Part shown: in pieces, positions 29,993-38,108 of the stretch
Numbering within the stretch: the stretch's first letter is position 1
How the letters are laid out: each line of letters starts with the position of its first letter
From: Candidatus Woesearchaeota archaeon
Lineage (GTDB): Archaea; Nanobdellota; Nanobdellia; Woesearchaeales; GW2011-AR4
Assembly (NCBI GenBank): GCA_018303505.1
Contig: JAGVYA010000016.1
Coordinates: 1 to 46,803 of the forward strand
Direction: 5' to 3'
DNA: 46,803 nt
Notes under the pieces: generated by a model
Seen by the model: only the letters and a program-made list of their open reading frames with translations
The model's database searches: none
Told to the model about the DNA's origin: nothing
Made by a program: the position numbers and the translations under genes

Positions 29993-31450
29993 TTAAATAC
30001 TCTTTTGCCGCATAAATGGCTTATTGTGGTAATATTTTGACATTATCAGCCCTATTTTATTGACATCTGTTATATTTCTGCTGACCATCCAATTCAGTAT
30101 TGTAATCTTTGACTGCAGATCTGCATAAATATCTGACTTTGAAAGGCCTGTGTACAGATTCATGGTTTCTATAATAGCAAGCGGCTCGTTAACGATTTCC
30201 AATGTGTCTCGTATGGGATTAGACTGCATCAAAAGTCTTGCGTCTCCATTTGGAAGAACTTCAGCAATCTGCAATGTTCTTCTTCTTCCAGTTCTTCTGT
30301 TTATGTGCTGCACAACAATCAATGAAAGCGCTGATAAAATCTGCTTAGGCAAATCAATTGGGGGATTAGTGAGCCTGTTTATTGTTTCCCTTACATTATT
30401 TGCGTGCAATGTGCCGTAAACAGAATGCCCAGTGTGCATTGCCTCAAAAAGCACATCTGCTTCTCTTCTTCTTCTTATTTCTCCTACAATAATCCTGTCA
30501 GGCCTCATTCTTAAAGAATTTACTATCAAGTCCAGCATTTCTATGCCACCTTTGCCTTCAGGATTCGGCAGCCTTGTTTCCAATGGAACCCAATGCAATA
30601 ATTTTGGCAGCACCAATTCTCTTGTGTCTTCCATTGATATTATTCTTTGATTAGGGGGAAAAAAGTTAGCTATGGCATTAAGCATGCTTGTCTTGCCAGA
30701 AGCTGTTCCTCCTGTCACAATAACTGACAGTTCATTTTGCACAGCCATCCATAGCAATGCAGCGCCTTCATAAGAAATTGTTCTTTCTTTTATAAAGTCT
30801 ATTATAGTCCATGGCTTTACTGCAAATTTTCTTATAGTTATTGTATTTCCTTTTGTCGATATTGGGCTTAAGGTTGCATTTACCCTGTCTCCTGTCTTTA
30901 AATGGGCATCCATCAAAGGATTTAATAATGTGATTTCTTTGCCAACATCTCTTCCTATAACAGTTGAGTAGTGCCTTATCCTGGACTCTGTGGGAATTAA
31001 AACATTTGTCTTTAACCAGCCATATCTTCTGTGATAAACCCACACAGGCTCATTTGCATTATTTATGACAATTTCCTCAAGATTTGTGTCTTTAAGAAGT
31101 ATATCAAGATTTCCAAGCCCGATATTCTGCTGGAGAATGTAATTGATGAGCATGTCCATTGTCTTTTTGTCTGCATTTGGAAAATATTTTGCCAGCAGCT
31201 TGAGTATCTTTTCCTTGAACTGCTCCTGTATGTTGTAAGTGCTTGCCTCTTCGCTCAATGTTTTTGTTTCTTCCGCAACGAACTCGTCTCTTATCTTCTC
31301 AAGAATTATCTTTGTTGTGTCGCTTATGTTTGTTATGGATATTTGATATACCGGCACAGGCTCGTCTTCTTTTGCTGTTATGGAAACACCAACAACTATG
31401 TTGTTGACATTCAGCTCATACGTGTCAATTATCCTTTCCCCTTTTTCCAT
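29993..31450 (-). CDS. tadA: Type IV pilus assembly ATPase (GspE/TadA family)
   Basis: This 485-residue protein carries the Walker A GGTASGKTSMLN near residue 247, the Asp box RIISMEDTRELVLP, Walker B RPDRIIVGEIRRREA-type segment, and the His box GHSVYGTLHANN. The N-terminal 90 residues are a specific adaptor domain. It is a hexameric cytoplasmic motor for filament assembly. The track frame and ATG at 31450 agree with family length. Confidence 0.95.
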   Translation of the reverse strand: MEKGERIIDTYELNVNNIVVGVSITAKEDEPVPVYQISITNISDTTKIILEKIRDEFVAEETKTLSEEASTYNIQEQFKEKILKLLAKYFPNADKKTMDMLINYILQQNIGLGNLDILLKDTNLEEIVINNANEPVWVYHRRYGWLKTNVLIPTESRIRHYSTVIGRDVGKEITLLNPLMDAHLKTGDRVNATLSPISTKGNTITIRKFAVKPWTIIDFIKERTISYEGAALLWMAVQNELSVIVTGGTASGKTSMLNAIANFFPPNQRIISMEDTRELVLPKLLHWVPLETRLPNPEGKGGIEMLDLIVNSLRMRPDRIIVGEIRRRREADVLFEAMHTGHSVYGTLHANNVRETINRLTNPPIDLPKQILSALSLIVVQHINRRTGRRRTLQIAEVLPNGDARLLMQSNPIRDTLEIVNEPLAIIETMNLYTGLSKSDIYADLQSKITILNWMVSRNITDVNKIGLIMSKYYHNKPFMRQKSI

Positions 31451-31492
31451 TTTATTTGTTGTTTGAAATAAACTGTCTTTTTAATATTTTAT

Positions 31493-31640
31493 ACGTGCCT
31501 TCGGCACATATTCTTGTGCTCGGCAAAAATTGTCTGCCACTAATTTTTGCCTCGCCTATTTACACAAATAAAACATCAAAAGCGGTTTACTTTCTTCACT
31601 TGTTAAATCTGAAAGTCGCTCTCGTGTTTTTTTAATTATT
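31493..31640. repeat. Interspersed element family B, copy 2
   Basis: Between the ATPase and the upstream helical-protein gene, GTGCCTTCGGCAC, TTGTGCTCGGC, TTTGCCTCGCCTATTTACACA and GCGGTTTACTTTCTTCACT occur in the same order as in the copies at 2920 and 33237. It is closed by AAAGTCGCTCTCGTGTTTTTTT. It sits inside the pilus operon between co-directional genes. Confidence 0.65.
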
Positions 31641-31687
31641 TATTATTTTATTGATTATATTTTTAAATTTTGATTTTTAAATATTGT

Positions 31688-32668
31688 TTATTGCAGTGTC
31701 TTGATTTTTGCATGCATTACTTTTGCTTCTGCGTCATTTGGCTCAAGCTGGAGGGCTTCCTGGATGTCCTTTGATGCCTCATTATAAAAACCTTTTTCTA
31801 TATTCCTTTTTGCGCGCTCTTTTTTTGCGCTTACCAGCATTGATTTTGAAGAAACATTACTTGTTTGTGCAAATGATGTTGATGGAGTACGCTGTTGAAA
31901 TTGCAATGGCTGGCTTGTCTGGTTTAATTGTTTTTGCAGATTTGACATTTCTGTGTAAATGCTAAGGCTTTTGTAAATGTCCAAAAGCTGCATTCCTATT
32001 GAATTTTTGCGCCTTAAAAATCCCTCTGGAATCTGGCTGTAGAGTTCAATGCACTTATTATAGTTTACAATTGCATTTATCATGTCATTTGACCTTATTG
32101 AAAGGGTTATCTTGCCTATTATCTGGTTTGTTTCCTGGACCAAGGCATAAATTCTTTTTACCAGCTCATTGTCTGTTATGTTTCTGAGCTCGTTATAGAA
32201 ATTCATTATTTGCTCCTGTATTATTTTTTTTTCCTCAAAAAACACATTTGGAATGGAATTGTTTATTTCCTCTATCTCAGAGTAAAGCTTGAAAGGCATT
32301 TCTTTCTTCCCTTCCCTGAGCGAAGCTCTTGCCCTGTTTATCAATTCGTATATATGATCCGCCTTTTTTTTTACTTCATTATAAGCATAGTTTAACGTGC
32401 TTGAAAACTGCCTGTTTAGAAAGGATAATTGCTCATAAAGCTCTTTGTTCCACCTTAGCTTTTGCTCCATTAGAACATGCCATAATTGAACATAAGATTG
32501 CTCTGCCTGCTCAAGATTGCCTTTGCTTAAATTTGTTTTTATGTTCTCAACCAATGGGCTTGGTTCAAACTCCTCTTTAATCCATGGCTCTGTTTCAAGT
32601 TTTTCAGTTTTATCTGTTTGTAAACCTAAGTCAGAAAGCTCTCTATCCAAAAACTCATCTATATCCAT
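31688..32668 (-). CDS. Helical/TPR-like protein of the pilus locus
   Basis: ATG 32668 (MDIDEFLDRELSDLG) is preferred to TTG 32674. About 326 residues, predicted almost entirely alpha-helical, with a Gln/Ser-rich linker (QKQLNQTSQPLQFQQRTPSTSFAQTS). A C-terminal TPR-like pair follows (AKRNIEKGFYNEASKDIQEALQLEPNDAEAKVMHAKI). It is soluble. Its place between the ATPase and a winged-helix gene suggests a cytoplasmic scaffold or regulator of pilus assembly. Confidence 0.75.
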   Translation of the reverse strand: MDIDEFLDRELSDLGLQTDKTEKLETEPWIKEEFEPSPLVENIKTNLSKGNLEQAEQSYVQLWHVLMEQKLRWNKELYEQLSFLNRQFSSTLNYAYNEVKKKADHIYELINRARASLREGKKEMPFKLYSEIEEINNSIPNVFFEEKKIIQEQIMNFYNELRNITDNELVKRIYALVQETNQIIGKITLSIRSNDMINAIVNYNKCIELYSQIPEGFLRRKNSIGMQLLDIYKSLSIYTEMSNLQKQLNQTSQPLQFQQRTPSTSFAQTSNVSSKSMLVSAKKERAKRNIEKGFYNEASKDIQEALQLEPNDAEAKVMHAKIKTLQ

Positions 32669-32687
32669 TTTCAATTACAATTTTTAA

Positions 32688-33143
32688 TTACAAATATGCA
32701 AGGTATTTCTTCCAAAGCTCTTTTATTTTTCCCTCTGGGATTTTCTTTTCTCTTGACTTCCTCAAAAATTCTTCTCTTATATTGACAAGATTCTGCTGGA
32801 GATATTTTCTCCACATGCCTTCTATATGCTCGTAAGGCGCATTTTTTTCCTTTGCCTTTTCATAAAATTGCTCTTTGGTTATGAGCTCCTTTGCAAAACT
32901 CTTTTCTTTTATCTTATCTTGCTTAACTCCTTCTTTGTAAAGGTATACATAAGGGGTGGTGAATTTGTACTCGATGCCAAAAACCTTTTCCTCAACTAAA
33001 AAATCAACTAAGGCTTGCACGCTTGCAATTGGCATTTTAAGCTTTTTTGACGCTTCTTCAACTGAGATTTTCCTGCTTTTTTTTACTAGCTCCAGCAGCT
33101 CATCAGCAACTGTCCTCAGCACAATGTCATTAGGAGGTGGCAT
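32688..33143 (-). CDS. Winged-helix accessory protein of the pilus locus
   Basis: This 151-residue protein has residues 1-60 forming a winged helix (VADELLELVKKSRKISVEEASKKLKMPIASVQALVDFLVEEKVFGIEYKFTTPYVYL). The rest is helical and rich in Lys/Glu (IEGMWRKYLQQNL, IKELWKKYLAYL). It is co-directional with the helical protein 20 nt downstream. The fold can bind DNA or act as a protein adaptor; neither can be shown here. Confidence 0.75.
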   Translation of the reverse strand: MPPPNDIVLRTVADELLELVKKSRKISVEEASKKLKMPIASVQALVDFLVEEKVFGIEYKFTTPYVYLYKEGVKQDKIKEKSFAKELITKEQFYEKAKEKNAPYEHIEGMWRKYLQQNLVNIREEFLRKSREKKIPEGKIKELWKKYLAYL

Positions 33144-33236
33144 ATGATTAAATTTGGTTTATGGTATAAAAACTTTAGTTATTGTCTTTGAGTGGCAACT
33201 CAAATATTTGTTAAAGTATGCCAAACTAAAAATCCT

Positions 33237-33425
33237 CAATCCGCCTTCGGCAAAATTGTTATATTTGACTAATTTTTAATAATTCAATCTGCTTCGCAAT
33301 TTTAGTGCTCGGCTCGTGCTTTCTGCCATTGCACTTCGCCTCGCCTATTTATTCATTAAAACATTAAAAACGGTTTACTTTATTAACGACTACTTCAAAA
33401 AGTCGTTCTAGGTTTTTTGAAATTT
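33237..33425. repeat. Interspersed element family B, copy 3
   Basis: The 323-base gap upstream of the winged-helix gene contains CAATCCGCCTTCGGC, TTTAGTGCTCGGCTCG, CGCCTCGCCTATTTATTCA and AACGGTTTACTTTATTAACG, then AACGACT/AGTCGTT. Order and sequence match copies at 2920 and 31493. No coding frame is present. Confidence 0.65.
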
Positions 33426-33466
33426 TTTAATTGAAATTATGAATTGTTTTTTAGTTATTAAGTAAA

Positions 33467-34459
33467 TCAACAACTCCTTACAGCATCCTGCGCAGTAATG
33501 TTGTATCTTGTCACATGATCAAAATCAAGCTTGAAGTACCTGAATTCGTCCCACAATCCTGTGATATTGTAAAGCTGCGTGCAATTGTTTGCAAACTTAT
33601 GTTGCCAGAAAAAGTAATCGGCATAGCTTTCCCTTTGGTCGCTTGGTGTTATCTTGTTTGGATTAACCATGCTTTCAATGCCGCAGCAATTTGAACTAGA
33701 AATTGTATTTGTAAATCTCATTAAAAAGCTTGGCGCATCAGAATTTTCCCAATGCACATAAGTGCCGTTTCTCAAGTGCTCCCTTAATTTTGCGATGTTC
33801 CATTGGTTGAACTCAACAGTTGATTTTTTTATCTGGTTTGTGTATGCTTTGTTGGTATTTACAAGATAATATGGGTCGTGTAAACCCTCAATGCTTATAG
33901 TTGCGGTTATTACTGCGCTTTTTTTCCATTCTGCAACATTTGATTTAACTGTGAAGTTTACACTCATGCTTGAGTCGATATTCCATGGCTTTGTTTGAAA
34001 GACAGAAACACCGCTTACATTTATAGTAGTGTTAACATTTAAAGTATCTTCTGCTGCATCAATAATTCTCTTACTCCAGTCTGTTAAAGTGTTGTTATTC
34101 ATTATTTTTTTGCCTGTTATTGAATCAATAGGCACACCATTAATTTTGCCTGTCATCATTACTTCAGAAAAAGCAGAGTCCAAGGTTGCTATGTAAGAGC
34201 CTGTTGAATTCATATAGAAAATCAAGGATAATATTGTTTTGTAAGCAGTGGCTCTAAGAATTGTTTCAAAATAATTATTCTCTAAATCATCAACATAATT
34301 ATCTATAGAGCTTATTCTTGAAGCAACAGATTGCATATCTTTCTTCAAACTTATATCAGCCTGGGGTGTAAATACTAGAATGAATACAGTCATTATAGTT
34401 ATAGCGATGAATGTAAAAAATATGCCCCTCTTTTTTATGCTTATTTTTATCGTTCCCAT
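33467..34459 (-). CDS. Pilin-like surface protein
   Basis: Start ATG 34459 (MGTIKISIKKRGIFFTFIAITIMTVFILVF) is chosen because it places the basic leader and helix at the N-terminus. That gives 330 residues and overlaps the upstream gene by 13 nt. A large exported domain follows with Asn-glycosylation-like sites (NST, NGT, NIT) and Cys near the end (NCC, NNC, RSC). It is a probable minor pilin or tip protein of the operon. Confidence 0.75.
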   Translation of the reverse strand: MGTIKISIKKRGIFFTFIAITIMTVFILVFTPQADISLKKDMQSVASRISSIDNYVDDLENNYFETILRATAYKTILSLIFYMNSTGSYIATLDSAFSEVMMTGKINGVPIDSITGKKIMNNNTLTDWSKRIIDAAEDTLNVNTTINVSGVSVFQTKPWNIDSSMSVNFTVKSNVAEWKKSAVITATISIEGLHDPYYLVNTNKAYTNQIKKSTVEFNQWNIAKLREHLRNGTYVHWENSDAPSFLMRFTNTISSSNCCGIESMVNPNKITPSDQRESYADYFFWQHKFANNCTQLYNITGLWDEFRYFKLDFDHVTRYNITAQDAVRSC

Positions 34460-34980
34460 ACAAATACCTCTGCTTTGTAAGGCCCCCATAAATCGCTTGT
34501 TGTTTTATTGATAATTCCAAAAGTAAGTTTTTTTGAGGTTAGCAAAAGCTCTGTGCTGTTTCTTGATTTGATGTGCTCTGCAGAGGGTATTTGAGGATGC
34601 AAGATAGTGCCGTCAATCCAGACTTCGTACCTAAATTGTGAAGGCACAATGCCTTTTGAAACGTTTTGGATAAATTTTTCGGCAGTATCAAAATTATTTG
34701 CTGCATAAAACTCGCCTATCTGCTGCAGCAGGGAATTATCAGCATCTGTTATTATGCCTTGATTCCACAATTCACCGCCAATACCAGCATAAGGGTTGTT
34801 CAGGTCTTTTATCTTGTTGTTGGAAAGAAAATCCAGCAAATCGTCTGACAAAAGCCCAACCTGAGCAGGCTGAGGCACATTAACATAGGATGATGTTATA
34901 AGAAAAACCCCAATAACCAATACAGACAATCCTAGCACAGCATCTAATATAAAGAAATAACCTCTTTTTTTAATCAGCAT
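34447..34980 (-). CDS. Pilin-like protein
   Basis: This 177-residue protein has the N-terminus MLIKKRGYFFILDAVLGLSVLVIGVFLITSSYV, a basic leader then a helix with an acidic residue in the position typical of pilin-like proteins. The rest is a soluble exported domain. It overlaps the 33467 gene, consistent with a translationally coupled pair of minor pilins. Confidence 0.75.
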   Translation of the reverse strand: MLIKKRGYFFILDAVLGLSVLVIGVFLITSSYVNVPQPAQVGLLSDDLLDFLSNNKIKDLNNPYAGIGGELWNQGIITDADNSLLQQIGEFYAANNFDTAEKFIQNVSKGIVPSQFRYEVWIDGTILHPQIPSAEHIKSRNSTELLLTSKKLTFGIINKTTSDLWGPYKAEVFVWER

Positions 34981-35044
34981 TTTAACTTAAATATCTTAAA
35001 GAATTATAGTGTATTTATAGTTTATTGTTTTTGAAGTTTATTTT

Positions 35045-35455
35045 TTATTTCTGGCTGCATGGCGCGCCGCTTAAATTTATGTTTGGCGCTCCTACGCCCC
35101 TGTAGCTATTGTTAATAATCATTATGTATCCTTTATCATCTTCAAAATATATGCAAAAATCGCTTTCTATTCTTAATCTTCTTTTTAACTCATCATAGCT
35201 GATGTTCTTCAATTCATTGACCTTGCTTGTATTTACCTCATTGTTGTCAATAATTCTTATTGACGCATCCCCAGAACCAAATTGCTTGATAATAATTGAT
35301 GCCTCTTCTTTTAAATTACTGGCTTTTGTATTTGGGTTTGTACTTAACAGGGAATAAAATATAAAAAAAGCCGCCATAAAAACAATAACGCCTAAAGCAA
35401 TGTCCACAGACCATGACTGCGATTTTTTGAGATTAATCACTTTCCCCTTGGTCAA
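35045..35455 (-). CDS. Pilin-like protein
   Basis: This 136-residue protein has leader MTKGKVINLKKSQSW, then the helix SVDIALGVIVFMAAFFIFYSLL. The head ends in ELKRRLRIESDFCIYFEDDKGYIMIINNSYRGVGAPNINLSGAPC, with two Cys. The same C-terminal pattern reappears in a truncated frame at 35570, so a tandem paralogue once existed. Its start overlaps a 34-codon frame at 35433. Confidence 0.75.
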   Translation of the reverse strand: MTKGKVINLKKSQSWSVDIALGVIVFMAAFFIFYSLLSTNPNTKASNLKEEASIIIKQFGSGDASIRIIDNNEVNTSKVNELKNISYDELKRRLRIESDFCIYFEDDKGYIMIINNSYRGVGAPNINLSGAPCSQK

Positions 35456-35537
35456 TCTCTTTCATTATTTGTTGTGTTGGCTTTTTAACGTCTTTAATCC
35501 TGCCCCAGAAAGCACTTAAGTCATCTGCTTTTTCCAT
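35433..35537 (-). CDS. Very small protein upstream of the pilin-like gene
   Basis: This 34-codon frame starts MEKADDLSAFWGRIKDVKK and ends GESD. It overlaps the pilin-like gene's start by 23 nt, consistent with coupling. It is too short for the track. It may be a genuine microprotein or a leader that controls translation. Confidence 0.4.
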   Translation of the reverse strand: MEKADDLSAFWGRIKDVKKPTQQIMKEIDQGESD

Positions 35538-35569
35538 TTTCTTGTTTATTTTACTATTTATTTATTTAT

Positions 35570-35765
35570 TTAAACCTTTCTGTCTAATTCCTTGCAATTG
35601 AAGCCATCTTCATTTAATTTGCTAGAACCTTTAGCAAGAATTACATTTCCATTTTCGTCCTCAATATAAATGCAAAAATCATTTTTTGCTTTAAGGGATT
35701 TTTTGAAATCATCATAAGCCATATTTGCTTCCATGCCAACAGGTTCTTTAAGCTTGTTATGTACT
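35570..35765 (-). pseudogene. C-terminal remnant of a pilin-like gene
   Basis: This frame keeps only the pilin-like tail: NKLKEPVGMEANMAYDDFKK and NDFCIYIEDENGNVILAKG resemble NELKNISYDELKRR and SDFCIYFEDDKGYIMI of the 35045 protein. There is no leader or membrane helix and a stop lies just upstream. It fills most of the gap before 35871; nothing else is seen in that gap. Confidence 0.7.
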
Positions 35766-35870
35766 ACTACAATTTATGGCTACAATTAGGACTAGCATTA
35801 TTTCGTCAATCTTGAATTTTTTCAGCATTTTTAACCATAGCTTGCTACTACAAGCTTGACATGCTTGCCG

Positions 35871-36191
35871 CTAACCGACTAATTCGACCTTGAATGACTT
35901 TTCGCTTAGAGCCTCGGTTTTAATCTTTTTTCCTATTTTGGCACCAAAATCTTGAAGTCTATCTGGCAGTATAAATCCCATAGAATTTCCTATTCTAATT
36001 ATTCTTCTCTCTGCATCTATAATCTGGTGTAGCTGCTTTAATTTTGCATATTTTTCTGCCTGCTCTTTTGTTAAAGTTATAAAATTACATTTAGGACAAA
36101 CCATCGCTTCTGTCTCAAAATCACCAAATTTAATGAGTTTATCTATCAAAAACTCTCCACAATCGCATTTTATCTTCCTTTCTTTGGCCAT
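35871..36191 (-). CDS. Antitoxin with N-terminal zinc ribbon and C-terminal AbrB domain
   Basis: This 106-residue protein has KCDCGEFLI and MVCPKCNFITL giving a CxC...CxxC zinc ribbon in residues 9-38. AERRIIRIGNSMGFILPDRLQDFGAKIGKKIKTEAL is an AbrB-like DNA-binding domain. It overlaps the DUF4258 toxin gene by 22 nt and lies downstream of it. Confidence 0.75.
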   Translation of the reverse strand: MAKERKIKCDCGEFLIDKLIKFGDFETEAMVCPKCNFITLTKEQAEKYAKLKQLHQIIDAERRIIRIGNSMGFILPDRLQDFGAKIGKKIKTEALSEKSFKVELVG

Positions 36192-36448
36192 GCTGTTTTC
36201 ACCTCAATAAAATTATTATGGTATATTGCAATTACCGTATAAGTAGTATTTTCTTTGCCAAAGTACCTTTTAAAGCAAATTTTGTTTGGTATTTCACATT
36301 TCTTTTCAAATATTTTACCTGTCCTGACTGTTTCTTCAATTTTTTCTATGTTAATGTTCCAATATTCTTGCCGATCAAACAGATGTGGACTGAATGTGAT
36401 TTTTGTCTTATTCCTGTTTAATTTTTTATTTAATTCACCAATCCACAT
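36170..36448 (-). CDS. DUF4258 family toxin
   Basis: This 92-residue protein contains the pattern ITFSPHLFDRQEYWNINIEKIEETVRTGKI, then PNKICFKRYFGKENTTYTVIAIYHNNFIEVKTAW, which fits DUF4258 (RelE/BrnT-like RNase fold) with an early His and late strand. It is the first gene of a toxin-first operon with the zinc-ribbon AbrB protein. Confidence 0.75.
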   Translation of the reverse strand: MWIGELNKKLNRNKTKITFSPHLFDRQEYWNINIEKIEETVRTGKIFEKKCEIPNKICFKRYFGKENTTYTVIAIYHNNFIEVKTAWPKKGR

Positions 36449-36457
36449 TATAGTCCT

Positions 36458-36492
36458 CTTTTGTTATAACTTATGTTATAACTTATATTTAA
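36458..36492 (-). promoter_or_regulatory. Promoter and repeated operator of the DUF4258 locus
   Basis: On the minus strand TTTAAATATA is followed by AAGTTATAACATAAGTTATAAC, two direct copies of a palindromic AGTTATAACT-like half. They lie between the TATA box and the ATG at 36448, where an AbrB-type repressor would block transcription. Confidence 0.55.
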
Positions 36493-36498
36493 ACTTTC

Positions 36499-37881
36499 CT
36501 ATCCGCAAACTGCAACAACTAGCTTTACTGGTTTTCCATTATAAACAACGATTCTTATTACCTTGATTAAGGTGCCGCTTTCACAGCTTACACTTGCTTC
36601 ATAAAAAGTACATCCATTCTTGCCGTCACATGAAGCATGAACTATGTTGTCAGCTGCAAATGTGCAGTCTGCTTCGCATGAAGTCCCCAATACTAACGAG
36701 CTTCCGCTTTCTCCACTTCCTCCAAAATTTTCTGTTGACTGTTGTTGTGGATTAACTACTACATTGCTTTTTGTTTGAGGCACATAATCAGGATGGGAGG
36801 CAACAAGGTTGTAAGTGCCGCAGTTGATTGGATTAATTGTGTAGTTGCCAAGCGAGTTTGTAATTGCTGATTTGATTGTTGTCAAGTCTTTTTTTGCGCT
36901 TACATCCGCTGATGAAACTGGCTGAGCATCCTGGTTTTTAACTGCGCCAGCAATTGAGCCATCACAGTCATTATCATTGCAGTCTGTTTTTACATCACAA
37001 TCATTGTCTAAGCTATCTGAGCATGCATTCTCAGTTGGTGTTTTTGTTGAGTCAAATACACCTGGGCTATTATCGCATAATGAATCGCCGCATTGAGAGT
37101 CAGTGCCATCATTATCAGCGTCTGTACCGCTATTCTGCCATTGACATCCACTATTACATGTTTGATATCTTGAGCCAGAGCATTGAGTTGAGCCTGGTGA
37201 GCAGGGGCCTTGGTTGATGCATTGGTATGAAGCTGTCCAGTCACATCCGTTACAATATCTTTGCTGTGTGCCGCAATTGACGCAGCTTGAGCCTGTATTA
37301 TACCAGCCAGCTGAACCGCAATTTGAGTAGTCTCCGATGCATTGTCCACCACAGTTTATACTTCCCCTGCCGCAAGTGCCGCATGCTTGGCCTTGATTAC
37401 CTACGCAACAATCTTGTGGGCAATTACCGCTATTTTCATCATCCCAACAAGCTTCGCCACTCTCACATTTTGTATTGCCGCAAGAAGGCTGAGTTTTGCA
37501 GCCTGCACAGTCTTGCACGCATTGTCCTGGGCAGCTACCGTCGTGGTTTCTCCAACCAGCAAATGTATGCCATCGATATCTGCTGTCTGCGCAGGAATCA
37601 GGACCACTACATGGACTCCAACTATCATCGCAAGATGCACAAGAGCACGACCAACTGCATGAAACGCCACAGGCATTTGGACCTCTTGTAATAACCTCAT
37701 CACAAGGAATTAATGTTACACCGCAGCAAGCACTAGGAGCCCAGCAATCATCAACACCATCACCATCAGTGTCCCAACCTACATCAGAGCAACTAGGATT
37801 TATCTCACATCCATGAGGAGAATATGCATTTGGAATTATTAAAATGAATACTAATAACAATAAAATAACTAAATACTTCAT
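36499..37881 (-). CDS. Large Cys-rich secreted protein
   Basis: This 460-residue protein has a signal peptide (YLVILLLLVFILIIPNAYS). About 60 Cys are concentrated in residues 25-310, suggesting many disulfides (CCGVTLIPC, CNGCDWTASYQC). An Asp-rich calcium- or metal-binding-like stretch follows (CSDSLDNDCDVKTDCNDNDC), then a carboxypeptidase-regulatory-like beta-sandwich (about residues 315-380, GNYTINPINCGTYNLVASHPDY). It is probably a cell-surface adhesin or binding protein. Opposite-strand ORFs here are shadows. Confidence 0.7.
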   Translation of the reverse strand: MKYLVILLLLVFILIIPNAYSPHGCEINPSCSDVGWDTDGDGVDDCWAPSACCGVTLIPCDEVITRGPNACGVSCSWSCSCASCDDSWSPCSGPDSCADSRYRWHTFAGWRNHDGSCPGQCVQDCAGCKTQPSCGNTKCESGEACWDDENSGNCPQDCCVGNQGQACGTCGRGSINCGGQCIGDYSNCGSAGWYNTGSSCVNCGTQQRYCNGCDWTASYQCINQGPCSPGSTQCSGSRYQTCNSGCQWQNSGTDADNDGTDSQCGDSLCDNSPGVFDSTKTPTENACSDSLDNDCDVKTDCNDNDCDGSIAGAVKNQDAQPVSSADVSAKKDLTTIKSAITNSLGNYTINPINCGTYNLVASHPDYVPQTKSNVVVNPQQQSTENFGGSGESGSSLVLGTSCEADCTFAADNIVHASCDGKNGCTFYEASVSCESGTLIKVIRIVVYNGKPVKLVVAVCG

Positions 37882-37982
37882 TTTTACCTCTTTTTGTATG
37901 ACTTAAGAATAAAAAGTATTTAAAACTTTTCAATTGCAAAAACAAAAAAATTTATAAACATTTATGCTTACAGTAAAAAGTA

Positions 37983-38108
37983 ATGTTACTCAACATAAAA
38001 AAGAGGGAATGTTCTATTGGAGAAGCTAAACTATCGAAGTTGTCTATTCTGAAGATTAATTCATGTTTATCATCGATACTAGATGAAAATCTAAATATAA
38101 CAAAATGA
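37983..38108 (+). CDS. Possible 41-codon leader ORF
   Basis: ATG 37983 lies 25 nt after TTTATAAA, the distance of a leaderless start. The frame (MLLNIKKRECSIGEAKLSKL...) stops at TGA overlapping the ATG of the next gene (ATGA). It may be a short gene or an upstream ORF coupling translation of the substrate-binding protein. No homology is recognised. Confidence 0.35.
   Translation: MLLNIKKRECSIGEAKLSKLSILKINSCLSSILDENLNITK

Noticed and set aside
31031-31471. 146-residue plus-strand ORF
   Set aside because: Antisense shadow of the pilus ATPase N-terminal region.
37287-37816. Several ORFs opposite the Cys-rich protein
   Set aside because: High Cys/Gly codon use keeps other frames open; none has a start site or protein-like composition.
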